Of a stretch of 51,748 nucleotides of DNA, positions 1 to 7,213 are shown piece by piece. Each line of letters begins with the position of its first letter. The first letter of the stretch is position 1. The DNA is taken from assembly GCA_026415135.1 (NCBI GenBank), contig JAOAHS010000042.1, positions 1 to 51,748 of the forward strand. Direction: 5' to 3'. The stretch is from Calditerrivibrio sp. (GTDB lineage: Bacteria; Chrysiogenota; Deferribacteres; Deferribacterales; Calditerrivibrionaceae). Both the position numbers and the translations under genes were made by a program. The notes under the pieces were generated by a model. It was not told the DNA's origin and did no database searches. It saw only the letters and a program-made list of their open reading frames with translations.

Positions 1-16
1 GGGAGTTTGCTCATTA

Positions 17-108
17 ATACCAAAAATTATTTGGTATCTAACTTTACTATAAGCTGTTCTTGTCTGACAGCTGAGATTATGTTTGTAAATATTATATCCT
101 TTTGGTAT
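17..108 (+). promoter_or_regulatory. Leader/upstream region of rplU with two hairpins and a repeated octamer
   Basis: An 8-bp inverted repeat (ATACCAAA at 17-24, TTTGGTAT at 30-37, 5-base loop) is followed by a second 6-bp hairpin (AGCTGT at 52-57, ACAGCT at 67-72). The octamer TTTGGTAT recurs at 101-108, so the arm at 17-24 could pair with either copy. Neither hairpin has a following T-run, so neither looks like an intrinsic terminator. A possible promoter, TTGACT at 118-123 with GATAAT at 139-144 (spacer 15), lies downstream; if it is the only promoter, the hairpins are not in the rplU transcript. The upstream end is cut by the window, so the role is open. Confidence 0.3.
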
Positions 109-177
109 AAAAAAATGTTGACTACTGCAATAAAAAATGATAATTAAACAATCCTTTTAAAAATGGAGGTAACAGAA

Positions 178-492
178 ATGATTGCTATATTAAAAACAGG
201 TGGTAAGCAGTTTATAGTCAAGGCTGGTGATGTATTAAAGGTTGAAAAGATAGAAGGGGAGCCAGGTACCACTATTAAACTTGATGGTGTTTTAATGGTA
301 TCTGATGGCGAAAAGGTTACTTTTGGGAATCCTACAGTAAGTGGGGCTTTTGTGGAAGCAGAAATTGTGGAACAAACTCGAGGTGAAAAGGTAATCGCTT
401 TTAAGAGAAGGCCAAGACACGATTATAAAAAAAAGATAGGCCACAGGCAGTATCTTACAAAAATCAAGATAAAAGAGATTAAGGTTAGCTAA
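178..492 (+). CDS. rplU: 50S ribosomal protein L21
   Basis: This encodes a 104-residue L21, which binds 23S rRNA in the large ribosomal subunit. The N-terminus [12 protein letters not shown] and the basic stretch [17 protein letters not shown] are typical of the family, and the length is normal. I place the start at 178, not at the in-frame ATG at 163, because GGAGGT at 165-170 is a good Shine-Dalgarno for 178 and the added five residues are not conserved in L21. It is followed after 11 bases by rpmA, the usual L21-L27 pair, and then by obgE, the usual third member. Confidence 0.97.
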   Translation: MIAILKTGGKQFIVKAGDVLKVEKIEGEPGTTIKLDGVLMVSDGEKVTFGNPTVSGAFVEAEIVEQTRGEKVIAFKRRPRHDYKKKIGHRQYLTKIKIKEIKVS

Positions 493-503
493 GGAGGCGT
501 TCG

Positions 504-767
504 ATGGCACACAAGAAAGCTGGTGGTAGTACAAGAAATGGAAGGGATAGTCACAGCAAGCGCCTTGGTGTAAAAAAATCTGACGGTCAAGTTGTAGTAG
601 CTGGAAATATTATTGTAAGGCAGAGAGGTACCAAATTTAAGCCTGGCAAGAACGTAGGCTGTGGTACAGATTACACCCTGTTTGCTTTGATAGATGGAAA
701 AGTAAAATTTGAGGATAAAGGAAGTAGAGGTAAGTTTGTTTCTGTTTACGCTGATCAATCTGCATAG
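504..767 (+). CDS. rpmA: 50S ribosomal protein L27
   Basis: This encodes an 87-residue L27, whose N-terminal tail reaches the peptidyl transferase centre. The protein begins [16 protein letters not shown]. There is no cleavable N-terminal extension of the Firmicutes type, so the tail is made in its mature form. AAGGAGG just upstream is a strong ribosome binding site. It is co-transcribed with rplU, and a strong intrinsic terminator at 791-817 follows the gene. Confidence 0.97.
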   Translation: MAHKKAGGSTRNGRDSHSKRLGVKKSDGQVVVAGNIIVRQRGTKFKPGKNVGCGTDYTLFALIDGKVKFEDKGSRGKFVSVYADQSA

Positions 768-790
768 TTAGAATAAAACCCTTTTGTTCA

Positions 791-817
791 ATGGGTGCAT
801 TGGCACCCATTTTTTTT
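791..817 (+). terminator. Intrinsic terminator between rpmA and obgE
   Basis: A perfect 8-bp stem (ATGGGTGC at 791-798, GCACCCAT at 803-810) with a 4-base loop runs directly into a T-tract (810-817). It has the form of a strong rho-independent terminator for the ribosomal protein pair. The obgE ribosome binding site (GGAG at 818-821) starts immediately after the last T, so obgE must be transcribed by read-through or from a promoter upstream of or inside rpmA. Confidence 0.85.
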
Positions 818-827
818 GGAGTATTCC

Positions 828-1838
828 TTGAAATTCATAGATACTGTAAAGATAATAGTAAAAGCTGGTGATGGTGGTGATGGCTGTGTAAGCTTTCGCC
901 GGGAAAAATTTGTCCCAAAAGGTGGACCAGATGGTGGGCATGGAGGAAGAGGTGGGCATGTTATCCTTGTAGGGGATCGATCAAAACATACATTACTTGA
1001 TTTGAATTATCAACATATCTATCGAGCTGAAAGGGGACAGCATGGTAGGGGTAATGACCAAAATGGTAGATCAGGAGAGGATCTTTTTATAAAAGTACCG
1101 CTTGGTACTGTCGTAAAAGACTTTGAAAAAGATGAGATTATTGGTGAAATACTTGAAGATGGTCAAGAGATCATAGTAGCAAAAGGTGGTAGAGGTGGAA
1201 GGGGGAATCTGGCTTTTGTAAGCCCCACACAGAGGGCACCGAGAATTGCAGAACCCGGTGAGCCCGGTGAAGAGAAAGCTCTGTTGCTTGAATTAAAGCT
1301 TATCGCAGATGTGGGGATAGTTGGATTTCCAAACGCTGGTAAGTCCACATTTATATCTGTTGTATCAGCGGCAAAACCTAAAATAGCTGACTACCCATTT
1401 ACCACTCTAACACCCAATCTGGGGGTAGTTAAAGGTGAATATGGTAGTTCTTTTGTTCTTGCTGATATGCCGGGCCTTATTGAAGGGGCACATCTGGGGC
1501 TTGGTTTGGGGATACAGTTTCTAAGACATATCGAAAGAACAAAGTTTATTTTACATTTTGTTGATGCTTCATCTGAAGAGTCAATGGTAGAAAACTACAA
1601 AAAAATTAGGAAGGAACTGGAGTCCTATTCTAAAGATCTCTCAGAAAAGTATGAAATCATCGTGGCAACTAAGATGGATGCTGTAAATATTGATAATCTA
1701 AAGGAATTTGAAGATTATATCAAAGGTAGAGATTTCTTCAAAATCTCATCTATCACAAAAACAGGGGTGGATGATCTGATAAAGTTCATAAGCGAAAAAC
1801 TGAAAGATCTTCAACAGCGTAGCTTAGACAACCAATAG
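828..1838 (+). CDS. obgE: Obg family GTPase (ribosome assembly)
   Basis: This is a 336-residue Obg/CgtA GTPase acting in 50S subunit maturation and stress control. The glycine-rich Obg fold fills residues 1-155 (KAGDGGDGCVSFRREKF near the start). The G domain follows, with P-loop GFPNAGKS near 166-173, G3 DMPG and G4 TKMD. The C-terminal OCT domain of some Obg proteins is absent. I choose the TTG at 828 because Obg proteins begin M-K-F-I-D and GGAG at 818-821 is correctly spaced. The longer GTG frame from 795 would lie inside the terminator hairpin. The 3' end overlaps the convergent gene at 1786-2556 by 53 bases. Confidence 0.93.
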   Translation: MKFIDTVKIIVKAGDGGDGCVSFRREKFVPKGGPDGGHGGRGGHVILVGDRSKHTLLDLNYQHIYRAERGQHGRGNDQNGRSGEDLFIKVPLGTVVKDFEKDEIIGEILEDGQEIIVAKGGRGGRGNLAFVSPTQRAPRIAEPGEPGEEKALLLELKLIADVGIVGFPNAGKSTFISVVSAAKPKIADYPFTTLTPNLGVVKGEYGSSFVLADMPGLIEGAHLGLGLGIQFLRHIERTKFILHFVDASSEESMVENYKKIRKELESYSKDLSEKYEIIVATKMDAVNIDNLKEFEDYIKGRDFFKISSITKTGVDDLIKFISEKLKDLQQRSLDNQ

Positions 1839-2556
1839 CACCATTGAATTGGGGGTTTTTTAGTACGTTGATATCTTTTGCCAGATGTTTTGAAAGAAAA
1901 TAAACGATCCCTTTTAGGGAGGCAACACCACCACTTACATAAATTTTGTGTTTGTTAAATCTTTTTACCTGTGGTATGAGGCGCCTTGCTATAGAGTCGT
2001 TTACTCCAGCTGCTATACTATCAAAAGCACACCCTTCGGCAATCTTACCTATGATCTCTGACTCGGCAAAAACGGAGCAGGTGGAGCTGAGTTTTACTGG
2101 ATTGTCGATATAAGCACCCAACTGTTCTACAGACATTTTTAGTATTGCCGCTGAAGACTCTAAAAACCTTCCAGAACTTGCGGCACACTTATCGTTCATT
2201 ATAAAGTCCTCTATGTAACCATCCCTAACAATTATTACCTTACTATCCTGCCCACCTACATCCAAAAGCACAAAGTCCTTTTCTTTGGTCTGTATCAAAG
2301 CACCTCTGTAGTGGGCTTTGATCTCGGAAATAACATCAGCGTTTTTAAAGTTTATAAGATTTCTACCATAACCTGTGGCACAAATCTTAACAGGAGATGA
2401 CGTCAAAAAAGAGAGGTCCAAAGATAGCTGATTATCAATCCTGATAACATACTTTTGATAAAAGGTTACTGTATCGATTAAATCGAATGAGATTTTATTA
2501 TCAGAGTAAAGAGCAATTTTTACAAACCTACTACCGAGATCTATACCTACGAACAT
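1786..2556 (-). CDS. HgdC/BadF-type ATPase, CoA-dehydratase activator-like iron-sulphur protein
   Basis: This 256-residue protein belongs to the BadF/BadG/BcrA/HgdC ATPase family. Members use ATP to drive a low-potential electron into a partner dehydratase or reductase. Visible marks are the actin-like phosphate loop GIDLGSRFVKIAL at the N-terminus, LLDVGGQDSKVI near 97-108, and two cysteines, C124 (NDKCAASSGRF) and C160 (SSTCSVFAESEI). In known activators the equivalent cysteines hold a [4Fe-4S] cluster at the dimer interface. It overlaps the upstream HgdB-like gene by 10 bases, so the two are translationally coupled. Its last 53 bases lie inside obgE on the other strand. Its physiological partner is probably the neighbour; the substrate is unknown. 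Confidence 0.85.
   Translation of the reverse strand: MFVGIDLGSRFVKIALYSDNKISFDLIDTVTFYQKYVIRIDNQLSLDLSFLTSSPVKICATGYGRNLINFKNADVISEIKAHYRGALIQTKEKDFVLLDVGGQDSKVIIVRDGYIEDFIMNDKCAASSGRFLESSAAILKMSVEQLGAYIDNPVKLSSTCSVFAESEIIGKIAEGCAFDSIAAGVNDSIARRLIPQVKRFNKHKIYVSGGVASLKGIVYFLSKHLAKDINVLKNPQFNGAIGCLSYAVEDLSVFRL
1830..1861 (+). terminator. Weak candidate terminator after obgE
   Basis: A 5-bp stem (CCAAT at 1832-1836, ATTGG at 1848-1852) with an 11-base loop is followed by GGG and a T-run. It spans the obgE stop codon and lies wholly inside the convergent HgdC-like gene, so its sequence is also constrained by that reading frame. The stem is short and may not be functional. Confidence 0.3.
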
Positions 2557-3539
2557 CTCTTCCCCTCAAGCATTTCGATAAAGGACTCTAATCTGATTTT
2601 TGTTCTGGCATCTAATCCATCGGGATCGTTGCCTTCGATGGTTATTACAGGTATTTTTACCTCTTTTTTGATTATGACATCTTGAATCTGTCTATAGCAA
2701 AAGGATTGGACATAGTGGATCAATCCATCGAGCTTTCTATTGAAGATCTCTTTTTTTATATCATTTAATCTGTGGTAGATATCGTAAGGGTAGGTGTATT
2801 CGATAAAGTTTTGGATATAATCATCACCCATAAAGGGCATGGCAAACTGTCTTTGTATTTCATTGAAGATTACGGAGACCCCCTTTGACTCTAAAAAATC
2901 GTATAGGTCTGTAAAGATAGGTGGAACACCGATAATACCGATTTTTATTTTGTGTATTATGGGAGTTCTTTTCTCCGCTTTTTTTAAAAAGGTATCCAGA
3001 TGTTTTTCAAATGTTATTGGGTCTGAGTTGAAATCTGTGGAGGAGACAAGCCATAGGTGGTTTTCAAATCCGGTTACATACCCATCGATGGTCATCTGGT
3101 CTAATCTCTTTAATTTTTCTCGAACAGGTTTTAGTTTTTTTGCAATTGCAAGGGCTTCGGTAAGATCCCCATTTAACGAGGCTGCTAAATGTTTTATTTG
3201 ATTTTCAAGAAAAGAATATTTGTCGGGGGCATCATAGGGATAAGCAAAGGTATGGACTTTGATCCCTTCTGATCGAAAGATCTCTATGAGGGCGTGGGTA
3301 TTGCTACAATCCCCTTCTGTGACGGCGATCACTTCGTCCACTTTTTTTTCCATTACCACAGCCAGAATCCCCTTAATCCAACTACAGGTGTTGCGTGGTA
3401 GACCATACTCTTCAGCAAATTCGATCTTTTTGTAAGGGGTTTTGTCTGTTATAAAAATATTGTTGAGATCTACTGGGATTTTTTTAGCTGAAAGGACAAT
3501 CTCTACAGGGATTGTAGTGGTAAAACCTACTTTTTTCAT
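2547..3539 (-). CDS. HgdB-like 2-hydroxyacyl-CoA dehydratase subunit / double-cubane type protein
   Basis: This 330-residue protein resembles the D-component (HgdB, PF06050) of 2-hydroxyacyl-CoA dehydratases. Three cysteines lie where the family binds a [4Fe-4S] cluster: C52 (RNTCSWIKG), C78 (EGDCSNTHA) and C281 (QSFCYRQIQ). A further C329 sits at the extreme C-terminus. No second (HgdA-like) subunit is encoded nearby, so it may be a stand-alone reductase like the double-cubane cluster proteins, or form a homodimer. The start codon overlaps the stop of the 97-aa gene by one base (TAATG). Function as a low-potential reductase with the downstream activator is inferred; the substrate cannot be read from sequence. 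Confidence 0.78.
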   Translation of the reverse strand: MKKVGFTTTIPVEIVLSAKKIPVDLNNIFITDKTPYKKIEFAEEYGLPRNTCSWIKGILAVVMEKKVDEVIAVTEGDCSNTHALIEIFRSEGIKVHTFAYPYDAPDKYSFLENQIKHLAASLNGDLTEALAIAKKLKPVREKLKRLDQMTIDGYVTGFENHLWLVSSTDFNSDPITFEKHLDTFLKKAEKRTPIIHKIKIGIIGVPPIFTDLYDFLESKGVSVIFNEIQRQFAMPFMGDDYIQNFIEYTYPYDIYHRLNDIKKEIFNRKLDGLIHYVQSFCYRQIQDVIIKKEVKIPVITIEGNDPDGLDARTKIRLESFIEMLEGKRCS

Positions 3540-3832
3540 TACAGGCTGTAATCTATGTACCTTCTGATCTCTCTGTGGAGCCCTTCCCGATTTTTAAAGA
3601 TGATCATATTTTTTTCAAAAAAAGAGTCTATCAATTCAAAGTCCACGATGTCTGCTTCCCTACCATCTTCTAAGGAAATGCGATAAACTTTTGTGACTTC
3701 ATTGCTTTTTGATACAGTACCTTTTAGGTGTTTACCTTTTCTAAGGAGTGTTATGAAAATTAAGTCGTCCTTAAGTTCAAAATCGATCTCTTCCCATCTC
3801 ATATTTTTAAATACAATCATCCATCTACTCAT
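3539..3832 (-). CDS. Hypothetical 97-aa protein linking sensor kinase and HgdB-like gene
   Basis: I do not recognise this protein. It is a small soluble protein with no signal peptide, membrane segment, cysteine or histidine cluster. It has alternating hydrophobic and charged residues in the first 75 positions, suggesting beta strands, and a basic, probably helical C-terminal end (REGLHREIRRYIDYS). Its ATG overlaps the kinase stop codon (ATGA at 3829-3832), and its stop overlaps the start of the HgdB-like gene. It is therefore made in step with both and is very likely a real gene. A role as adaptor or regulator of the system is only a guess from position. Confidence 0.75.
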   Translation of the reverse strand: MSRWMIVFKNMRWEEIDFELKDDLIFITLLRKGKHLKGTVSKSNEVTKVYRISLEDGREADIVDFELIDSFFEKNMIIFKNREGLHREIRRYIDYSL

Positions 3833-6612
3833 ATCTCACCATTGGAATGACTAATATATTTTGAATATCTTTCTAAGAGCTCTTTGACTTCTTTTAAACT
3901 ATATGGCTTGGGTAAGTAATCGTTGAAACCGTATTTCTCCTTCTCCTGTATAACGAGGTCATCTGAATACCCGGAGGAGACTACAAAATAACTCTTTATT
4001 CCCATCTTTTTGAGTCTATTCATAGTTTCTAAACCATTAAGACCAGATCTGATCGTAAGATCAAGTACCACAATATCAAAGGGTTCGGACTTTACGGCTT
4101 CAAGTAGCTCTTCCCCATTTGACACAGTCTTAACTTTGCTGCCCAATGTTTCTAAAAGTATCTCAAAGGAGTCCCTTAGGATCTCTTCGTCATCCATGTA
4201 TATTACAGATATGTTTTTGTCCATCATATTAAAGTGAGTTATATTCTCTTGTTTTTGATTACATGGGTGTTTATCGTTAAGGGGGATAAAAAAGATAAAT
4301 TCACATCCATCCAGGTGGTTTTTAAAAGTGAGATGTCCTTTATGTTGCTTGATAATAGAATAACAGGTGGCAAGGCCCAGGCCTGTTCCTCTGGATTTTG
4401 TAGTAAAAAATGGTTCAAAGATTTTTGTGGATAGTGCTTCAGGGACACCAGGACCAGAATCTTTTACCGAGACCTTTATATACCTTCCTGCAATAAGACC
4501 GTATTCGTTGGACTCATCCATATCTATCTTGTGGGCAGATATCTTTATCACTCCGTTATCGTTCATAGCTTCTCTGGCATTTATGACGATGTTTGAGATA
4601 ACTTGACTGAATAAGCCTTCGTCTATCTCTGCACACAAAGGTTCTTCAGAAATATTAAATTCCTCTTTAATGTTACTACCCCGTAATGAAAAAGTACTCA
4701 CCTCTTTGATCAACTCCCTTAAGTCGATTAGTTTCAAAACAGGCTGACCACCTTTAGCAAAGGTGAGAAGCTGTTTTGTGAGGCTTTTACTCCTTTGGAC
4801 GACTGTACTTATGGCGTTTGCGAGTTTTTGGATATTTTCATCCTCATTTAGCATTATAACGTTCACGTAGTTTTGAATTGCTCCAAGATAGTTGTTAAAA
4901 TCGTGGGCTATACCTGATGCTATTCTACCTATGGATTCGAGCTTGTCAGCTCTTATAAGCTCTTCTTCTAACTGTTTTTCGGCGGTTATATCTTTTAGAA
5001 CAAGGACAGCTCCAGAAAGCTGGGAATGGTGATCGTATATGGGTTGAACACTACCTTCAATAAAAATCTTTTTAGAATCTATGATCAAGTAAGCATTTTT
5101 AATATTGGTTTCTTGTGAAAAAAAGTTTGTGGCGTATATGGAGAAGATGGAATTTTCTGTTTTAGAATCTTTGATGGGTAAGGCATCCAAAGGGGTTCCA
5201 GATATATTGGGACCTATGATATTTAAAGCTGACCTGTTAGCATAGGTTATCATAAGATCGTTGTTTGCCACAATGACCATCTCTTTGATAGAATTTAAGA
5301 TTCTGTTTAGCTTGTCTTTTTCGATACTGATTTCAGTGGTTAGTTTCTTCAGTGCTTCATTGGCTTTGACAATCTCTGTTCTTTCTAATATATGAAAAAG
5401 ACCAAAGGTTTCACCCCCTATCATCATGGGGACACCAGTGGATTCGAAGTACCTTGTTTCCCCTTTTATATTTAATTGGTATAAGATATTTGAAATCTGA
5501 TTTTTTTCTACAACTTCCTCTATGTGATGTTCTAATAGTGGCAAAAGATCAAGCTTAAAAAAGTCGTGGGGCCTCTTGCCAATGATTTGTTCTTTAGGTG
5601 CCAACAAAAGCTCTTCTTTGTTGGTTATGACATCTATATAGCGTTTTTCTTTGTTCATTATAAAGAGTAAGCCGGGCATAGAGGTGAGGATCGCTTTTAA
5701 TCTGTTTTCTGAGTTTTGAAGTTGTATTATTGTACGGTTGAGTTCTATGGTTTTTTGGGCTATTTTTGTTTTGAGCAGATAGTTAAAAATCAAAAGTAAA
5801 ACGATAACAACAAAAATGATCGTAAAGAAAATCAAGTAATACTCCAGGATATAGTAAATTAAGACATTTTCTTTGTAACCTGTAGATGTTAGATAGTCCA
5901 GCCTTTTGTAGTAATAGGAATGTTGATTTTGAATTAGGGATTGTAGCTCTTTATCTATTTTGTCTTTGATCTCTTGGGGTAATTTTTTACTATAGGCAAA
6001 TTTTACTTCAATGGGTTGAATGGTAATGGTGGTGGCTATTATATTCTTTTCGTTTATTAGGTAGTAAAAGGATTTTGGAATAAGGGCGTAGTCAGCTTCC
6101 CCTTTTAACACTTTGTTTTTAGCTTCAACGTAGTTTTCACAGGTGATAGGGAGATATTGTATTTTAAAATCTTCCAGTATCTTCTTTAGACCCATATCAC
6201 CATTAAAATATACATCATTTTTATGTATGGCGATTCTTTTACCTTGAAGACTACGGATATTATTGATATCATTACCTTTTGTCGTAATGAGTAGGCCCCA
6301 ATTGGTATAAAGGGTCTGTTTGGAAAAGTCCATAAGTGCCAAACGACTTTCCATGTATCCTATGGGGAAAAAAAGATCTATCTCGTTTTTTATCAATTTA
6401 TCATATAAATCGGACCATGTGCCGGAGACAAATTGATATTTTATATGTGTATTTTTTGCTATCTCCTTAAAAATATCAGGTAAAAAACCTTTTATATCAT
6501 GGTTGTTTTCAATAACCGACATAGGAGGATTGTGCCATACACCTACTTTTAAAGTTTGGGCGTTTAGAGCAGTAACACAAAAGAATATAAAGAGGAACAA
6601 ATATTTATACAT
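3829..6612 (-). CDS. Hybrid sensor histidine kinase with periplasmic SBP-3 domain, two PAS domains and receiver
   Basis: This is a 927-residue membrane kinase from ATG 6612 (a TTG at 6627 would add five residues, and the residue numbers here count from it). Order: signal peptide (YKYLFLFIFFCVTALNAQ), solute-binding family 3 domain (about 25-245), transmembrane segment (about 252-285), PAS (about 308-420), PAS (about 438-550), HisKA with H575 (SGIAHDFNNYLG), ATPase domain (NIVINAREAM, GPGVP, GTGLGLA), and receiver domain (about 805-920) with acceptor D856 and K907. A periplasmic small ligand, perhaps an amino acid or organic acid, is the likely signal. No separate DNA-binding regulator is adjacent. 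The stop codon overlaps the next gene, making it the first gene of the operon with the HgdB/HgdC-like pair. It has a good promoter but no Shine-Dalgarno. Confidence 0.9.
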   Translation of the reverse strand: MYKYLFLFIFFCVTALNAQTLKVGVWHNPPMSVIENNHDIKGFLPDIFKEIAKNTHIKYQFVSGTWSDLYDKLIKNEIDLFFPIGYMESRLALMDFSKQTLYTNWGLLITTKGNDINNIRSLQGKRIAIHKNDVYFNGDMGLKKILEDFKIQYLPITCENYVEAKNKVLKGEADYALIPKSFYYLINEKNIIATTITIQPIEVKFAYSKKLPQEIKDKIDKELQSLIQNQHSYYYKRLDYLTSTGYKENVLIYYILEYYLIFFTIIFVVIVLLLIFNYLLKTKIAQKTIELNRTIIQLQNSENRLKAILTSMPGLLFIMNKEKRYIDVITNKEELLLAPKEQIIGKRPHDFFKLDLLPLLEHHIEEVVEKNQISNILYQLNIKGETRYFESTGVPMMIGGETFGLFHILERTEIVKANEALKKLTTEISIEKDKLNRILNSIKEMVIVANNDLMITYANRSALNIIGPNISGTPLDALPIKDSKTENSIFSIYATNFFSQETNIKNAYLIIDSKKIFIEGSVQPIYDHHSQLSGAVLVLKDITAEKQLEEELIRADKLESIGRIASGIAHDFNNYLGAIQNYVNVIMLNEDENIQKLANAISTVVQRSKSLTKQLLTFAKGGQPVLKLIDLRELIKEVSTFSLRGSNIKEEFNISEEPLCAEIDEGLFSQVISNIVINAREAMNDNGVIKISAHKIDMDESNEYGLIAGRYIKVSVKDSGPGVPEALSTKIFEPFFTTKSRGTGLGLATCYSIIKQHKGHLTFKNHLDGCEFIFFIPLNDKHPCNQKQENITHFNMMDKNISVIYMDDEEILRDSFEILLETLGSKVKTVSNGEELLEAVKSEPFDIVVLDLTIRSGLNGLETMNRLKKMGIKSYFVVSSGYSDDLVIQEKEKYGFNDYLPKPYSLKEVKELLERYSKYISHSNGEI

Positions 6613-6618
6613 GTTGTA

Positions 6619-6646
6619 ATAATACAATTTATATTGGATTAGTCAA
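6619..6646 (-). promoter_or_regulatory. Promoter of the sensor kinase operon, probably leaderless
   Basis: On the minus strand TTGACT (6646-6641), a 16-base spacer and TATTAT (6624-6619) form a sigma-70 type promoter. Exactly six bases separate the -10 from the ATG at 6612, so transcription should begin at or next to the start codon. No Shine-Dalgarno precedes the gene. A short palindrome, TTGTA-N4-TACAA at 6614-6627, covers the -10 and could be an operator. Confidence 0.6.
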
Positions 6647-6669
6647 GGAAAATTAAACTCAACAATCTA

Positions 6670-7212
6670 TTAGTGTTCTTCTTCTTTTTCCTTTTTGCCC
6701 TCTTTTTTAAGATTTATAACAAACAGGGATAAAGATACCAGTAATGTTCCACCTGCTAATAGGAGTAACTTTAAAATATCCCATTCTTTTTGACCTACGG
6801 CAAATTTGAAATAGGTCACTATCAAAACCATAACTATCACCTTTGCAATCTTATCCTTTAGTTGATCAAGGGAGTGAACTACAAGGATCTTAGAGGATTT
6901 TTGGTCTTTTTCCAAAAGCTCTATCTTGCTTATAAAAAGCTCATAAAGGCCAAGACCGAAGATAAGCAAAACTGTTGATATGAGGTAGTTATCTACAGCA
7001 CTTATAACCTTTGCTATAGCTTCTTTTTGAACAGTTTCATAGTAAGAATAATCGGTAATGGCTAATAGAGCCTTTTTAAACAACAAAAATATATCATAAG
7101 TACCTAAAAGGATGAGCAGAATGGCCGCCAGCACTGAGGATATGACAGCCAATATGAGAAATAATCTGCTATTCCATAGGAGCCATTCAAAAAATTTTTC
7201 CAGTTTGTTCAA
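6670..7212 (-). CDS. YqhA/UPF0114 family membrane protein
   Basis: This is a 180-residue inner-membrane protein of the YqhA (UPF0114) type. Hydrophobic segments lie near 14-37, 68-90, about 120-140 and 145-165. A lysine-glutamate-rich tail follows. The N-terminus NKLEKFFEWLLWNSRLF is characteristic of the family. No molecular function is established. The start is a TTG placed one base after the leuD stop, with AGAGG inside the end of leuD as ribosome binding site, so translation is likely coupled to leuD. Why it rides on the leucine operon is not evident. Confidence 0.8.
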   Translation of the reverse strand: MNKLEKFFEWLLWNSRLFLILAVISSVLAAILLILLGTYDIFLLFKKALLAITDYSYYETVQKEAIAKVISAVDNYLISTVLLIFGLGLYELFISKIELLEKDQKSSKILVVHSLDQLKDKIAKVIVMVLIVTYFKFAVGQKEWDILKLLLLAGGTLLVSLSLFVINLKKEGKKEKEEEH

Positions 7213-7213
7213 A

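Noticed and set aside
795-827. GTG at 795 as an earlier obgE start
   Set aside because: It lies inside the terminator hairpin, the added residues are not Obg-like, and TTG 828 has a spaced GGAG and gives the conserved M-K-F-I-D start.
791-830. TTGGCAC-like piece before obgE as a sigma-54 promoter
   Set aside because: The downstream -12 GC element is missing, and the sequence is fully explained by the terminator stem.
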